DNA of 64,000 nucleotides, taken from Ruminococcus sp. Its GTDB lineage: Bacteria > Bacillota > Clostridia > Oscillospirales > Ruminococcaceae. Both the position numbers and the translations under genes were made by a program. How positions within the stretch are numbered: the stretch's first letter is position 1; every line of letters begins with the position of its first letter. Location of the stretch: positions 62,001-126,000 of the forward strand of contig NZ_JAEFAJ010000004.1 of the NCBI RefSeq assembly GCF_016287535.1. Reading direction: 5' to 3'. The notes below the pieces were generated by a model, which saw only the letters and a list, made by a program, of their open reading frames with translations, did no database searches and was not told where the DNA came from. Shown in pieces: positions 8,506 to 17,760 of this stretch.

Positions 8506-10410
8506 ATGAAAAAATATGCACACGCTGCTGCAGCTGTTATTTCTGCTGCGGTACTGACCTTAACGGGAGCAGCACCTCGCTTTGGTCAGACAACAACTAC
8601 CACTGCAAACGCTGTGGACACAAACAATGACGACTGGCTCCACGCAGAGGGAAGCCGTCTTTATGACATGAATGGCAACGAGGTATGGCTCACGGGAGCC
8701 AACTGGTTCGGACTCAACTGTATCGAGGGCGCTCCTCACTATCTCTGGAGCGGAGACTGCGACGACCTTGTAAGAGAGGTCGCGGACAGGGGCATCAATG
8801 TAATAAGATTCCCCATATCCTCCGAGCTCCTTGTATCATGGATGAAGGGCGATCCGCCGCAGCTCTCCGGAGGCGGAATGCAGGCAAGCTACAATCCTCC
8901 TGAGGATATGGACGACGGAAACGGCGGTATCATAAAAGCCGGCACCTACGGAAATATCAACAAGGAATTCGTGGAGGCTGACGGAAAGACCCTCATAGAT
9001 ACGGAGAGGTCCTTCGACATAATCCTCGGCAAGCTGAAAAAGTACGGCATCAAGGCTTTCATCGACGTTCACAGTCCTCATACGGATAATTCCGGACATA
9101 ACTACAATCTCTGGTACGGCAAGGCGGGAATAACCACCGATCTGTGGATAGAATCGCTGGTATGGCTCGCGGACAAGTACAAGGACAATGATACCCTCAT
9201 CGCTTACGACCTCAAGAACGAGCCTCACGGCAAGGGTCCAGAGGGAGAAGCTGCTGCGAAGTGGGACGGCTCCAAAGACGAGAACAACTGGGCTTATGCG
9301 GCAACAAGGTGCGCAGAGGCTATCCTTGATGTTAATCCCAATGCGCTCATACTCATAGAGGGCGTTGAGCAGTCTCTCAGCGGCGCTCAGGAGGGCGACT
9401 ACTGGGGTATGCCGGACAGAAAGACAAATTCACCCTATATCGGTGCATGGTGGGGCGGAAACTTCCGCGGCGCAAGACAGAATCCCATCAAGCCGAAGCA
9501 GGGTACTTCGCAGATAGTATATTCGCCTCATGATTACGGTCCGTCGGTATACGACCAGACATGGTTCGCCAAGGACTTCACTGAAAAGACCCTCCTTGAC
9601 GACTACTGGTACGACACATGGGCATATATAAATGCCGAGGACATCGCTCCCGAACTTATCGGAGAGTGGGGCGGTCACATGGACGGCGGAAAGAATCAGA
9701 AGTGGATGACGCTTCTCCGCGATTATATGATAAATCACCATATCAACCACACCTTCTGGTGCCTGAACACCAATTCAGGCGATACCGGCGGACTGTGGAA
9801 GAACTTCTCATACTCTATCAACGATGTTTCGGATACGAGCAACGGCACGACCATAACATGGGAAGAGGACAAGTACGCACTGCTTGAAAAGGCTCTCTGG
9901 CAGACTCAGAAGAGCGGAAAGTATATAGGTCTCGACCATCAGGTGGCACTGGGCAAGAACGGTATCTCGCTCAATGATTTCTATGCGAACTACGCTGCTT
10001 CTGAGGGAAGCAACCTTGACGGCGGAAAGACATCCAGCGGCAAGCCTGTGGACGCTGACAAGACCTCGGCTACTACCACAACAAAGACAGAGCCCACCAC
10101 TACCACGACCACTACATCAAAGACGACTGTTACTTCAACAACGACAGTAACAACGATATCCGATGTCAGTAATCGCAATTTCGGAGATTCTAACTGCGAC
10201 GGTACGGTCGATATGGGAGACGCTGTACTCATAATGCAGGCGCTTGCGAATCCGAATAAATACGGACTGAACGGAACCGACCCGAAACATATGACAGAAG
10301 AGGGCGCTGCGAACGCAGATGTTGAGGGCGGCAACGGCCTTTCAAACAACGACGCGCAGGCTATACAGATGTATCTTCTCGGAAAGTACAGCAAGCTTCC
10401 TGTAGAATAA
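8506..10410 (+). CDS. Secreted GH5 glycanase (endoglucanase-like) with C-terminal dockerin
   Basis: This is an extracellular glycoside hydrolase, probably an endo-beta-1,4-glucanase attached to a cellulosome. A signal peptide covers residues 1 to about 32. The GH5 TIM barrel (about 45-500) starts SRLYDMNGNEVWLTGANWFG. The acid/base is Glu239 in LKNEPHG and the nucleophile is Glu387 in LIGEWGG. A Thr-rich linker (about 520-560) leads to a type I-like dockerin (GDSNCDGTVDMGDAVLIMQ, second repeat ADVEGGNGLSNNDAQ). The start is supported by GAGAGGGG and the promoter at 8424. The next gene is a close paralogue. The exact substrate cannot be read from the sequence. Confidence 0.92.
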   Translation: MKKYAHAAAAVISAAVLTLTGAAPRFGQTTTTTANAVDTNNDDWLHAEGSRLYDMNGNEVWLTGANWFGLNCIEGAPHYLWSGDCDDLVREVADRGINVIRFPISSELLVSWMKGDPPQLSGGGMQASYNPPEDMDDGNGGIIKAGTYGNINKEFVEADGKTLIDTERSFDIILGKLKKYGIKAFIDVHSPHTDNSGHNYNLWYGKAGITTDLWIESLVWLADKYKDNDTLIAYDLKNEPHGKGPEGEAAAKWDGSKDENNWAYAATRCAEAILDVNPNALILIEGVEQSLSGAQEGDYWGMPDRKTNSPYIGAWWGGNFRGARQNPIKPKQGTSQIVYSPHDYGPSVYDQTWFAKDFTEKTLLDDYWYDTWAYINAEDIAPELIGEWGGHMDGGKNQKWMTLLRDYMINHHINHTFWCLNTNSGDTGGLWKNFSYSINDVSDTSNGTTITWEEDKYALLEKALWQTQKSGKYIGLDHQVALGKNGISLNDFYANYAASEGSNLDGGKTSSGKPVDADKTSATTTTKTEPTTTTTTTSKTTVTSTTTVTTISDVSNRNFGDSNCDGTVDMGDAVLIMQALANPNKYGLNGTDPKHMTEEGAANADVEGGNGLSNNDAQAIQMYLLGKYSKLPVE

Positions 10411-10475
10411 GCATTTGACCGCAGAGCTTCAGGGTGCTGTGCGGTAAAATAAATAAAAATGAGAGGGAAAAAATT

Positions 10476-12821
10476 ATGAAAAAAATCTTACGCTCAATGA
10501 CAGCGATAGCTGCCGCGGCAGCGCTCACATTTACGGGCGCTGCCTACACGCCGTACCTCGTAAATGATGTCGCAGGAAAGGCATTTGCTGCAGACGACGG
10601 CAACGATGACTGGCTCCATGCAAAGGGAAGCCGTCTTTATGACATGAACGGCAACGAGGTATGGATCACAGGTGCCAACTGGTTCGGCTTCAACTGCTCC
10701 GAGAACTGTGCTCACGGTCTCTATGCAAGAGATGTGGACGATATGCTCCAGACTATCGCAGACCACGGTATCAATACCCTTCGTCTGCCAATATCCTCAG
10801 AGCTGCTCGTTTCTTGGATGAACGGCAAGCCGGATCCGGTAAGCTCCGTACAGGCAAGCTACAATCCTCCTGAGGACGTAGTGGGCGAGGACGGCACCAT
10901 AACTCCTGCCGGCAAGTACGGCGACATCAACAGGGATTTCGTTGAGTCTGACGGAAAGACCCTGAAGAACTCCATGGAGATCTTCGATATCATAATGAAC
11001 AAGTGCAAAAAGTACGGTATCAAGGTATTCATCGACGTTCACAGCCCCGATGCCAACAACTCAGGTCACAACTATGAGCTGTGGTACGGCAAGGCAGGTA
11101 TTAGTACAAAGGTATGGATAGATTCACTCACATGGATAGCCGAGAAGTACGCAAACGACGATACTCTCATCGGTTATGACCTCAAGAACGAGCCTCACGG
11201 AAAGCGCGGTTATACAGGTAACAGCTGCCCCTCTGACATTGCAAAGTGGGACGGCTCCACTGACGAGAACAACTGGGCTTACGCTTCAAAGAAGTGCGCA
11301 GATTCCATACTGAAGGTAAATCCTCACGCTCTTATCTTCATTGAGGGAGTTGAGCAGTACCCTAAGACAGAAGAGGGATTCACATATGATACCCCTGATA
11401 TATGGGATGCTCCCGCAGACCAGTCTCCATGGCACGGTGCATGGTGGGGAGGAAATCTCCGCGGAGTAAGAGACTATCCTGTAGTTCCCGAAAGCGGCAC
11501 AAGCCAGATAGTATACTCGCCTCATGATTACGGTCCGTCAGTATACGCGCAGACATGGTTCGACAAGAACTTCACTACCGAGACGCTTCTTGAGGATTAC
11601 TGGTACGATACATGGGCATACATCAATGCCGAGGATATAGCTCCACTCCTCATAGGCGAGTGGGGCGGTCACATGGACGGCGGAAAGAACCAGAAATGGA
11701 TGGAGCTTCTCCGCGATTACATGATAGATCATCATATCAACCACACCTTCTGGTGCATAAACCCCAACTCTGGCGATACAGGCGGACTTCTCGATCCTAC
11801 CTTTATGAACTGGGATACCGCTAAGTACAACCTCTTTGAGAAGTCACTCTGGCAAACAGACGCAGGCAAGTATATCGGTCTCGACCACCAGACAGCTCTC
11901 GGAAAGAACGGTCTCTCACTGAATGAGTTCTATTCCTCCGGCGCCAAGAGCAACCTTGACGGCGGCAAGTCAGGCGGCGGTACACCTGTTGTCATTGACA
12001 GAACAACTACTTCAAAGACAACTACATCTACAACAACAACTACTACTTCCACAACTACCACTTCTACTACAACAACAACCACTACTTCGACTACAACTAC
12101 AACTACATCTACAACTACTACAACTTCCGCAACAACAACCACTACTACTTCGACTGCTACAACTACAACCACTACCTCAACTACATCAAGCGAGCCTGTA
12201 ATTTCAACTCACCCGGGCTATAAATTCAGCAGGGTCGTTTCCTATCCCACAAAGACAGAGTATGTCAAAGGCGAAGAGCTCGACCTGTCCGGTCTTGCAT
12301 TCACCGGTACTCCTCAGCCGGGAAGCAGCTCAGGCGGCGGTGCATACACAGACGAAGACCTTTCAATGAGTGTCATAAAAATTACGGACAGCAAAGGCAA
12401 CAGCAATAAGGATTCAGAGTTCAAAACTCTTCCGGCAGGCGAATACACCGTAAATATCACAGGCAGCGCAGGTGATTATTACAGGTATACCTACTGCTAT
12501 GACGTGGATATCTCCTATAAGGTCACTATAAAGGAAGACGAGCAGGGTCCGACAAATTCCGGCAATTCCGACGAAGCTCTTACATGGGGCGACGCTAACT
12601 GCGACGGCGGTATTGATATGGCAGACGCTGTTCTCATAATGCAGAGCCTTGCTAATCCGAATAAGTACGGCACAGAAGGAACAGACTCTAAGCATATCAC
12701 AAGCAAGGGTGCGGAGCAGGCTGACGTTGATACAAGCACAAAGGGACTTACATCAAACGACGCACTCCAGATACAGCTCTTCCTGCTCGGAAAGATCAAG
12801 AATCTTGATCCTAAGGCTTAA
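10476..12821 (+). CDS. Secreted GH5 glycanase with Ig-like module and dockerin
   Basis: This is a paralogue of the preceding gene, from a tandem duplication, with 781 residues from the ATG at 10476. That ATG is preceded by GAGAGGG; an upstream in-frame ATG at 10434 has no ribosome binding site. The signal peptide ends near residue 35. The GH5 domain keeps acid/base Glu239 (LKNEPHG) and nucleophile Glu395 (LIGEWGG). A Thr/Ser linker of about 60 residues (about 510-570) is almost pure Thr. It precedes an added domain, about 580-690, starting SRVVSYPTKTEYVKGEELDL, which resembles a bacterial Ig-like module. The dockerin follows (GDANCDGGIDMADAVLIMQ). The extra module is the main difference from its neighbour. 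Confidence 0.92.
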   Translation: MKKILRSMTAIAAAAALTFTGAAYTPYLVNDVAGKAFAADDGNDDWLHAKGSRLYDMNGNEVWITGANWFGFNCSENCAHGLYARDVDDMLQTIADHGINTLRLPISSELLVSWMNGKPDPVSSVQASYNPPEDVVGEDGTITPAGKYGDINRDFVESDGKTLKNSMEIFDIIMNKCKKYGIKVFIDVHSPDANNSGHNYELWYGKAGISTKVWIDSLTWIAEKYANDDTLIGYDLKNEPHGKRGYTGNSCPSDIAKWDGSTDENNWAYASKKCADSILKVNPHALIFIEGVEQYPKTEEGFTYDTPDIWDAPADQSPWHGAWWGGNLRGVRDYPVVPESGTSQIVYSPHDYGPSVYAQTWFDKNFTTETLLEDYWYDTWAYINAEDIAPLLIGEWGGHMDGGKNQKWMELLRDYMIDHHINHTFWCINPNSGDTGGLLDPTFMNWDTAKYNLFEKSLWQTDAGKYIGLDHQTALGKNGLSLNEFYSSGAKSNLDGGKSGGGTPVVIDRTTTSKTTTSTTTTTTSTTTTSTTTTTTTSTTTTTTSTTTTTSATTTTTTSTATTTTTTSTTSSEPVISTHPGYKFSRVVSYPTKTEYVKGEELDLSGLAFTGTPQPGSSSGGGAYTDEDLSMSVIKITDSKGNSNKDSEFKTLPAGEYTVNITGSAGDYYRYTYCYDVDISYKVTIKEDEQGPTNSGNSDEALTWGDANCDGGIDMADAVLIMQSLANPNKYGTEGTDSKHITSKGAEQADVDTSTKGLTSNDALQIQLFLLGKIKNLDPKA

Positions 12822-12830
12822 AAAATTTTT

Positions 12831-12863
12831 AAAGGCACGGTATTTACCGTGCCTTTATTTTTA
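12831..12863 (+). terminator. Rho-independent terminator after the GH5 pair
   Basis: AAAGGCACGGT and ACCGTGCCTTT form a strong stem followed by ATTTTTAT, ten bases after the GH5 stop codon. Confidence 0.85.
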
Positions 12864-12997
12864 TGCCGTATTAAAAAGGAAGCTTTTTTCAAAAATGACC
12901 TGATATTGTATTGTAAGCGGATATGTCGAAGAGACTGACGAGTATGTGCGCGGAGGTGGACACCGCTCTGCAAAGCTCTTTAAGCGTAAAAAAACAC

Positions 12998-13027
12998 TTG
13001 ACTGTTAATGCGGTGCTGAGTTATAAT
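12998..13027 (+). promoter_or_regulatory. Promoter of pncA-pncB
   Basis: TTGACT (12998-13003) and TATAAT (13022-13027) have an 18-base spacer. AAAGGAGG lies 10 bases before the pncA start. Confidence 0.7.
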
Positions 13028-13068
13028 AAAAATAGTAATTATTATCAACCAAAGGAGGATATGGGTCA

Positions 13069-13593
13069 ATGAAAAAGTTTTTGATAGTAGTTGATATGCA
13101 GAAGGATTTTGTGGACGGAGCTCTCGGTTCTGAGGAAGCGCTGGCGATAATTCCGGCTGCTGTAAGAAAAATAGCTGAGTTTGACGGTGAGATATTCGTA
13201 ACATATGATACTCACTTTGACGACTATATGGATACGGCAGAGGGAAAAAAGCTGCCTGTACCGCACTGCATAAAGGGTTCGGACGGCTGGCAGCTCAATA
13301 AGGATATCATGGCTGCTCTTAAAGGCAGAAACTATACGCCCGTTGAAAAGTATACATTCGGTTCTGTAAAGCTGCCTGAGCTTATCAGCAAAGCTGCCGG
13401 TACGGAAGAATTCAGCATTGAGCTCATAGGCCTCTGCACCGATATATGCGTTGTGAGCAACGCTCTTCTGCTGAAAGCCAATTTCCCGGAAGCCGGAATC
13501 GCAGTGGACGAAGCCTGCTGCGCCGGAGTTACACCTGAAAAGCACAGGGCAGCCATAGAAACTATGAGAAGCTGCCAGATAGATATACTCTGA
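13069..13593 (+). CDS. pncA: Nicotinamidase / isochorismatase-family hydrolase
   Basis: The enzyme deamidates nicotinamide to nicotinate in the cytosol. The 174-residue protein has the isochorismatase fold with the catalytic triad visible: Asp in FLIVVDMQKDF near residue 9, Lys in VEKYTFGS near residue 94, and the nucleophilic Cys in GLCTDICVVSNAL near residue 128. It is 20 bases upstream of nicotinate phosphoribosyltransferase, so the pair makes a complete nicotinamide-to-NaMN salvage route. That pairing is what favours PncA over other isochorismatase-like hydrolases. Confidence 0.88.
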   Translation: MKKFLIVVDMQKDFVDGALGSEEALAIIPAAVRKIAEFDGEIFVTYDTHFDDYMDTAEGKKLPVPHCIKGSDGWQLNKDIMAALKGRNYTPVEKYTFGSVKLPELISKAAGTEEFSIELIGLCTDICVVSNALLLKANFPEAGIAVDEACCAGVTPEKHRAAIETMRSCQIDIL

Positions 13594-13612
13594 TACTGAA
13601 AGGAAGATTATT

Positions 13613-14818
13613 ATGAAGCTTGAACCTATCGTTGTTTCACTGCTTGACACTGACCTTTACAAATTCAATATGGATCAGGTGATATTCCATAAGCATACCG
13701 ACCTATGCGGACAGTATTTCTTCAAGTGCCGCAATAAGGACATCGTTTTTACTCCGGAAATGGTTCAGGAGATAAACGATCAGATAGATCACCTCTGCAC
13801 ACTGACTTTCAGGAAGGAAGAGCTTGATTATCTCCGCTCGATCCGTTTCATAAAGGACGACTATGTTGAGTTCCTCAGACTGTGGAGACCTATCAGGGAC
13901 TATGTAACGGTAAGAAGTGAGGATAACGGAGAACTGTATATCGAGGTGAACGGTCCGCTGTTCTCGGCAATGCAGTTTGAGATATACCTGCTTGAGATAG
14001 TCAACGAGGTATACTTCCGCATGAAGTTCGACTACGAAAAGCTGAGAAAGTCCGCTGAGGAAAGGCTTGACAGGAAGATAAAGGCAATGAACGACGGCAC
14101 TTATACCTTCAGCTTTGCTGAGTTCGGCTGCCGCAGACGACTTTCGAGAGAGTGGGAGGATGTTGTCGTAAAACGTCTTGTTACCGAGACAAAGAACTGT
14201 GTCGGCACTTCAAATGTGTACCTTGCCATGAAGTACAATGTTACTCCTATCGGTACCTATGCTCATGAGTTCGTGCAGATGTATCAGGGCATTGACTCGA
14301 TACCTCTTGCCTATACCAATCACTATGCCATGAAGGACTGGTATGACGAGTATGACGGCGATAACGGTACAGCTCTTACGGATACGGTTACCACTGATCT
14401 GTTCCTTCTGGACTTCAACCGCTCTATGGTCAATAACTATACGGGAGTCCGCCACGACAGCGGCGATCCCTATGAATGGGGCGAAAAGATGATCGCCCAC
14501 TATAAAAAGTACGGGGTTGACCCGAAAACAAAGCTCCTGCTGTTCAGCGACAGTCTTGACTTTGACAGAGCGCAGAAGCTTTATGATTACTTCTGCGATA
14601 AGGCGAAGGTATCTTTCGGAATTGGTACATTCTGCTCCAACGATACCGAAGAAAAGGCTCTGAATATCGTTATCAAGCTGCAGTATGTAAACGGCAGACC
14701 GGTCGCAAAGCTATCTGACGATATAGGCAAGGCTATGTGCCGTGATGAGGAGTACCTCGGATACCTGAAACGCTCAGTTGAGTTCAGGCTTCAGCGTGAG
14801 GCTGATATAAATCGTTAA
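13613..14818 (+). CDS. pncB: Nicotinate phosphoribosyltransferase
   Basis: PncB joins nicotinate to PRPP to give nicotinate mononucleotide. The 401 residues include the N-terminal LLDTDLYKFNMDQVIFHKH, FAEFGCRRRLS, the GTSNVYLA loop with GTYAHEFVQM, and GVRHDSGDPYEWGEKM, all conserved in the family. AAAGGAAG precedes the ATG. It is cotranscribed with pncA. The hairpin at 14890-14917 can end this transcript. Confidence 0.94.
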   Translation: MKLEPIVVSLLDTDLYKFNMDQVIFHKHTDLCGQYFFKCRNKDIVFTPEMVQEINDQIDHLCTLTFRKEELDYLRSIRFIKDDYVEFLRLWRPIRDYVTVRSEDNGELYIEVNGPLFSAMQFEIYLLEIVNEVYFRMKFDYEKLRKSAEERLDRKIKAMNDGTYTFSFAEFGCRRRLSREWEDVVVKRLVTETKNCVGTSNVYLAMKYNVTPIGTYAHEFVQMYQGIDSIPLAYTNHYAMKDWYDEYDGDNGTALTDTVTTDLFLLDFNRSMVNNYTGVRHDSGDPYEWGEKMIAHYKKYGVDPKTKLLLFSDSLDFDRAQKLYDYFCDKAKVSFGIGTFCSNDTEEKALNIVIKLQYVNGRPVAKLSDDIGKAMCRDEEYLGYLKRSVEFRLQREADINR

Positions 14819-14881
14819 GTATTGATCTGTAAGTGCGGGAATTATCCGTCAGGATCATATGGAATGCCGGTTGAACGGACA

Positions 14882-15056
14882 AAAAAGAGAACCGCCGACG
14901 CTATTGCGCCGGCGGTTTTATTCTCTTTCCGAAAGGTGTGTTCAGAGGACGGTGGTGTGCGACACCGTCGTGTGAGTGATCTTTGCGTCGGGAGGTAGTT
15001 CTGACGCATAAAACGAGGAACAATGAAGGTTGTTTATTTATTTCTTTTCCCTTACT
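14882..15056 (-). ncRNA. Candidate small RNA with a C-rich hairpin loop
   Basis: On the minus strand a promoter (TTGCAT at 15086-15091, TATAAT at 15063-15068, 17-base spacer) points into about 175 bases with no convincing reading frame. The predicted RNA contains a hairpin GCGUC...GACGC (14985-15007) whose loop reads ACUACCUCCC, and a second stem GACGGUG...CACCGUC (14948-14969). It ends in a long GC stem (14890-14917) followed by UCUCUUUUUU. A promoter plus folded body plus terminator is the plan of a stand-alone small RNA. The C-rich loop could pair with ribosome binding sites; this is inference. I do not recognise the family. Confidence 0.5.
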
Positions 15057-15202
15057 GTCTATATTATAGCGCGTACATTCAGAATATGCAATAACAGAGC
15101 GATTTCGGTTTGAATACAGTTTGGATATCAAATGCTTACGGAATATGTCAAATCGGTTACATAATTCTGACAATGGTGATAATAATACTGTAAGAATTTT
15201 CA

Positions 15203-15366
15203 TTGTACCTTTTTTTGATTTCTGCATAATATAATATAAGCGGCAATATGAGCACGCCGTCAGGAGGTGGAGAATGGCTCCCTCGGATAGCTTCCCGGCA
15301 AAAGGCGCGGCTCCTGACGGCTGCTTTGATATAAAAAGGCTGCCGGAAATATTCCGGCAGCCTTAG
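15203..15366 (+). other. Short transcript: orphan promoter, 11-base-pair stem and a 30-codon frame
   Basis: TTGTAC (15203-15208) with TAATAT or CATAAT near 15225-15232 forms a plausible promoter. Downstream, GCCGTCAGGAG (15256-15266) pairs perfectly with CTCCTGACGGC (15311-15321). Within it AGGAGG is spaced seven bases from an ATG at 15274 that opens a 30-residue frame (starting MAPSDSFPAKG) and stops at 15366. The stem would hide the ribosome binding site. It could be a regulated micropeptide or a structured RNA. I cannot decide between them. Confidence 0.35.
15336..15364 (-). terminator. Terminator of the VanY peptidase gene
   Basis: AAGGCTGCCGGAA and its complement form the stem. Read on the minus strand it is followed by TTTTTATAT, just past the vanY-like stop codon. 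Confidence 0.8.
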
Positions 15367-15369
15367 CTT

Positions 15370-17583
15370 TTATCTGTAGTATGAGTCGATACCGAGGTAT
15401 TCTTCCAGTGAAAGACCGCTTTCATATACCTTGGTGGCGGTCTCAGTTCCGAGATATCTTATATGCCACGGTTCATATTTGAAGCCTGTATATGCTTCCT
15501 TTCCCTTGGGATAGCGTATTATGAAGCCGTACTTATGGGCGTTCTGAGCGAGCCATTCGCACTCTGGAGTATCTATAAAGTCGTCGCTTATGGAGTTTAC
15601 GTCAATAGCAAGACCCGTCTGGTGCTCAGAGTGACCTGCTCTTGCTGAATAAGTATCAGCCTTGAGCATACCGTCTGCCGCAACATAATTGTTGTACAGC
15701 TGTTCCTGATATTCATATGAACGGAAGCCCGATGAGCATACTATTTTCAGTCCGAGCTTTGCGGCGTCTTCACTGAGGAGCCTGAACTGTTCGGCAGCGT
15801 TGGGATTGAGCCCGTCTGCGGTAAAATCCTTTGAAAGACCGTAGGTCTTGTTTACGATAAGGATACCGTCAACGTATGTAGCTCCGTTATTGGACTGTAT
15901 AAGATGTGATGTAGTGACAGTGGTTGTATCTGAAGGTGCTGAAGTTGTGGAAACTGTTGTCGTTTCTGAAGATGTTACTGTTGATGAAAGGGTCGTGGAA
16001 GAAACAGCTGCATCTGAAGCTGTCGTGACGGTAGTGGTTGTTTCAGCAGCGGTAGTAGTTGTTGTTGCTGCTGTTGTTGTGATGACAGGTCTGCTGTGGA
16101 CCTTTACCTGTATGTCAGCTCTGATATCGGGATTTTCCTTGCTTGATACGGTGATGACGCACGAGCCCTCGGATACTCCGTAAACATTGCCCCATCTGTC
16201 AACAGAGGCGACAGCCGGATCAGAGGAAGACCATATTTCCGTGATAGGAACAGCAGTGTCAGGAAGAGTAGTTACAAAGGAAATATCCAGAGTGCCTGCG
16301 AGTATATCCATTTCGTATTTTGTGAGCTTAATTCCGAGCGGCTGCTTAGGGTCGGTCACCTTAACCTTTACCTCAGCCTTAACGTCGGGATTCGACTTGC
16401 TTATAACGGTAATAGTGCAGTTTCCAGGAGCTTTTCCCGAAATAAGACCTTCTTCGCTTACTGTGGCAATATTCTCGTCAGAGCTGAGCCATACTTCTCC
16501 CTTGTTTACAGCGTTGTCCGGCAGCATTGATACCATTGCGATATCATTGCCTCCTGTGGGTATCACAATTTCTGATTTGCTGAGTTTTATTTCACGTACT
16601 CTTGTGGGATCAATTACTGATACATTTATATCAGCCTTTATGTCCGGATTGCTGACGCTCTGAACTGTTATGGTGCATACGCCCTCGGAAATAGCTGTTA
16701 TCCAGCCCTCGAAGTTTACGGAAGCGATACTTTCGTCAGAGCTTGTCCATTTTTCAGTCTTGTCGGCAGTCGCAGGGAGCATTGTTACCATTGAGATATC
16801 TCCCTCGCCGACATTCAGTGATATCTCAGTCTTGCTGAGCTTTATTTCGCTGACCTTATATGGATCGGCAGTTGTGGTCGTTGTGGGGGGAACTGTCGTG
16901 GTCACAGTGGTAGTCTGCTCTGAAGTTGCTGACGTGCCGGGAGCTGAGGTCGTTTCCGTGGTTACTGCAGTCGAAGTAGAAGCAGCCGCAGTTGATGTTG
17001 AAGTGACTTGTGAAGCGGCTGTTGCTGATGAAGTAGAGGAAGCTGTTGCAGCCGTAACTGAAGAAGAGGTAGTTGCAGCAGTTGTTGTAGTTGAAGTAGT
17101 AGTAGTAGTTGTTGTTGTTGTTGTTGTTGCTGCGGTCGTAGTTGAAGCAGCTTCTGATCTGGTTTTCAGATAGGATTCGATAGAAAGCGGGGCAGAAATA
17201 ACAGTCGATGCATAAGCGTAATAGGACAGCACACACGAAGCGTCAACTGCGTCTACGATATTGTCCTTGTTTACGTCGGCTGCCACTGCCTGCATGGGAG
17301 TGAGCTCTGATGAAAGTCCGCTTGATGTCTTTGCATATGCTGAAAGAACTGCGGAAGCGTCAGCTGCGTCAATGAATTCGTCGTTGTTTATGTCACCGAG
17401 CTTTATTGTGATGACTGAAACGGAATTGTCCGTTTTGGCTGTTTCCGGAGCTGCGGTGTCGCTGACACTGGTGAATGTATCCGGGACAGTCTGCGTACAG
17501 CTTGCGGCTGAAGCCTGAGCGGCTGTACTGCAGGCGCATAAGGCAAAAGACAGCACGGACGCTAATAATCTCTTCTCTCTCAT
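15370..17583 (-). CDS. Secreted VanY-type D-alanyl-D-alanine carboxypeptidase with dockerin and three Ig-like domains
   Basis: The start at 17583 (MREKRLLASVLSF) follows GGAGGAG by six bases; the upstream in-frame ATG at 17625 lacks a ribosome binding site. Order: signal peptide (1 to about 29), dockerin (about 60-130, repeats LGDINNDEFIDAADAS and ADVNKDNIVDAVDAS), Thr/Ser/Ala linker, three Big_2-type Ig-like repeats (about 245-490, each beginning with IKLSK or IKLTK and containing W-S-S-D-like cores), a second linker, and a C-terminal M15B peptidase with SGFRSYEYQEQLY, the zinc motif SEHQTGLAIDV and EPWHIRY. The peptidase trims D-Ala from peptidoglycan stems. A dockerin on a cell-wall peptidase is unusual and suggests it can dock on a scaffoldin. 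Confidence 0.9.
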   Translation of the reverse strand: MREKRLLASVLSFALCACSTAAQASAASCTQTVPDTFTSVSDTAAPETAKTDNSVSVITIKLGDINNDEFIDAADASAVLSAYAKTSSGLSSELTPMQAVAADVNKDNIVDAVDASCVLSYYAYASTVISAPLSIESYLKTRSEAASTTTAATTTTTTTTTTTSTTTTAATTSSSVTAATASSTSSATAASQVTSTSTAAASTSTAVTTETTSAPGTSATSEQTTTVTTTVPPTTTTTADPYKVSEIKLSKTEISLNVGEGDISMVTMLPATADKTEKWTSSDESIASVNFEGWITAISEGVCTITVQSVSNPDIKADINVSVIDPTRVREIKLSKSEIVIPTGGNDIAMVSMLPDNAVNKGEVWLSSDENIATVSEEGLISGKAPGNCTITVISKSNPDVKAEVKVKVTDPKQPLGIKLTKYEMDILAGTLDISFVTTLPDTAVPITEIWSSSDPAVASVDRWGNVYGVSEGSCVITVSSKENPDIRADIQVKVHSRPVITTTAATTTTTAAETTTTVTTASDAAVSSTTLSSTVTSSETTTVSTTSAPSDTTTVTTSHLIQSNNGATYVDGILIVNKTYGLSKDFTADGLNPNAAEQFRLLSEDAAKLGLKIVCSSGFRSYEYQEQLYNNYVAADGMLKADTYSARAGHSEHQTGLAIDVNSISDDFIDTPECEWLAQNAHKYGFIIRYPKGKEAYTGFKYEPWHIRYLGTETATKVYESGLSLEEYLGIDSYYR

Positions 17584-17760
17584 TTTAATCTCCTCCATTA
17601 CTGCTTCTGTTTGTGCAGAAAGCATAGTTTATTGTGATGTTTTCTGTGAATAATGTGCAGAAAAATTACAATGATAATTATATCACATATTTGCGGCAAA
17701 TGGAAGATGTTATGTGAAAAAATAACGGTGATACATATATTTTCGGTGTTTTAAATAAAA

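Noticed and set aside
12031..12180. Thr-codon run considered as a microsatellite or CRISPR-like repeat
   Set aside because: It encodes the Thr linker of a secreted enzyme in frame. There are no spacers of constant length and no palindromic repeat unit.
11923..12201. Gln/Leu-rich frame within the second GH5 gene
   Set aside because: It is a frame-shifted reading of the Thr linker codons.
12905..12985. Stem-rich stretch before pncA containing CTGACGAG, considered as a hammerhead ribozyme or NAD-sensing riboswitch
   Set aside because: The conserved hammerhead core is not complete, it lies upstream of the pncA promoter so it is not in that leader, and I could not match any known riboswitch.
14901..15227. 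108-codon minus-strand frame in the pncB-vanY gap
   Set aside because: It has no ribosome binding site, overlaps the candidate small RNA hairpins and terminator, and its composition is unlike the neighbouring genes.
16670..17173. Val/Glu-rich plus-strand frames opposite the VanY linkers, and similar frames opposite the GH5 Thr linkers
   Set aside because: They are antisense readings of ACN/GCN codon runs in Thr/Ala-rich linkers; no start signals.
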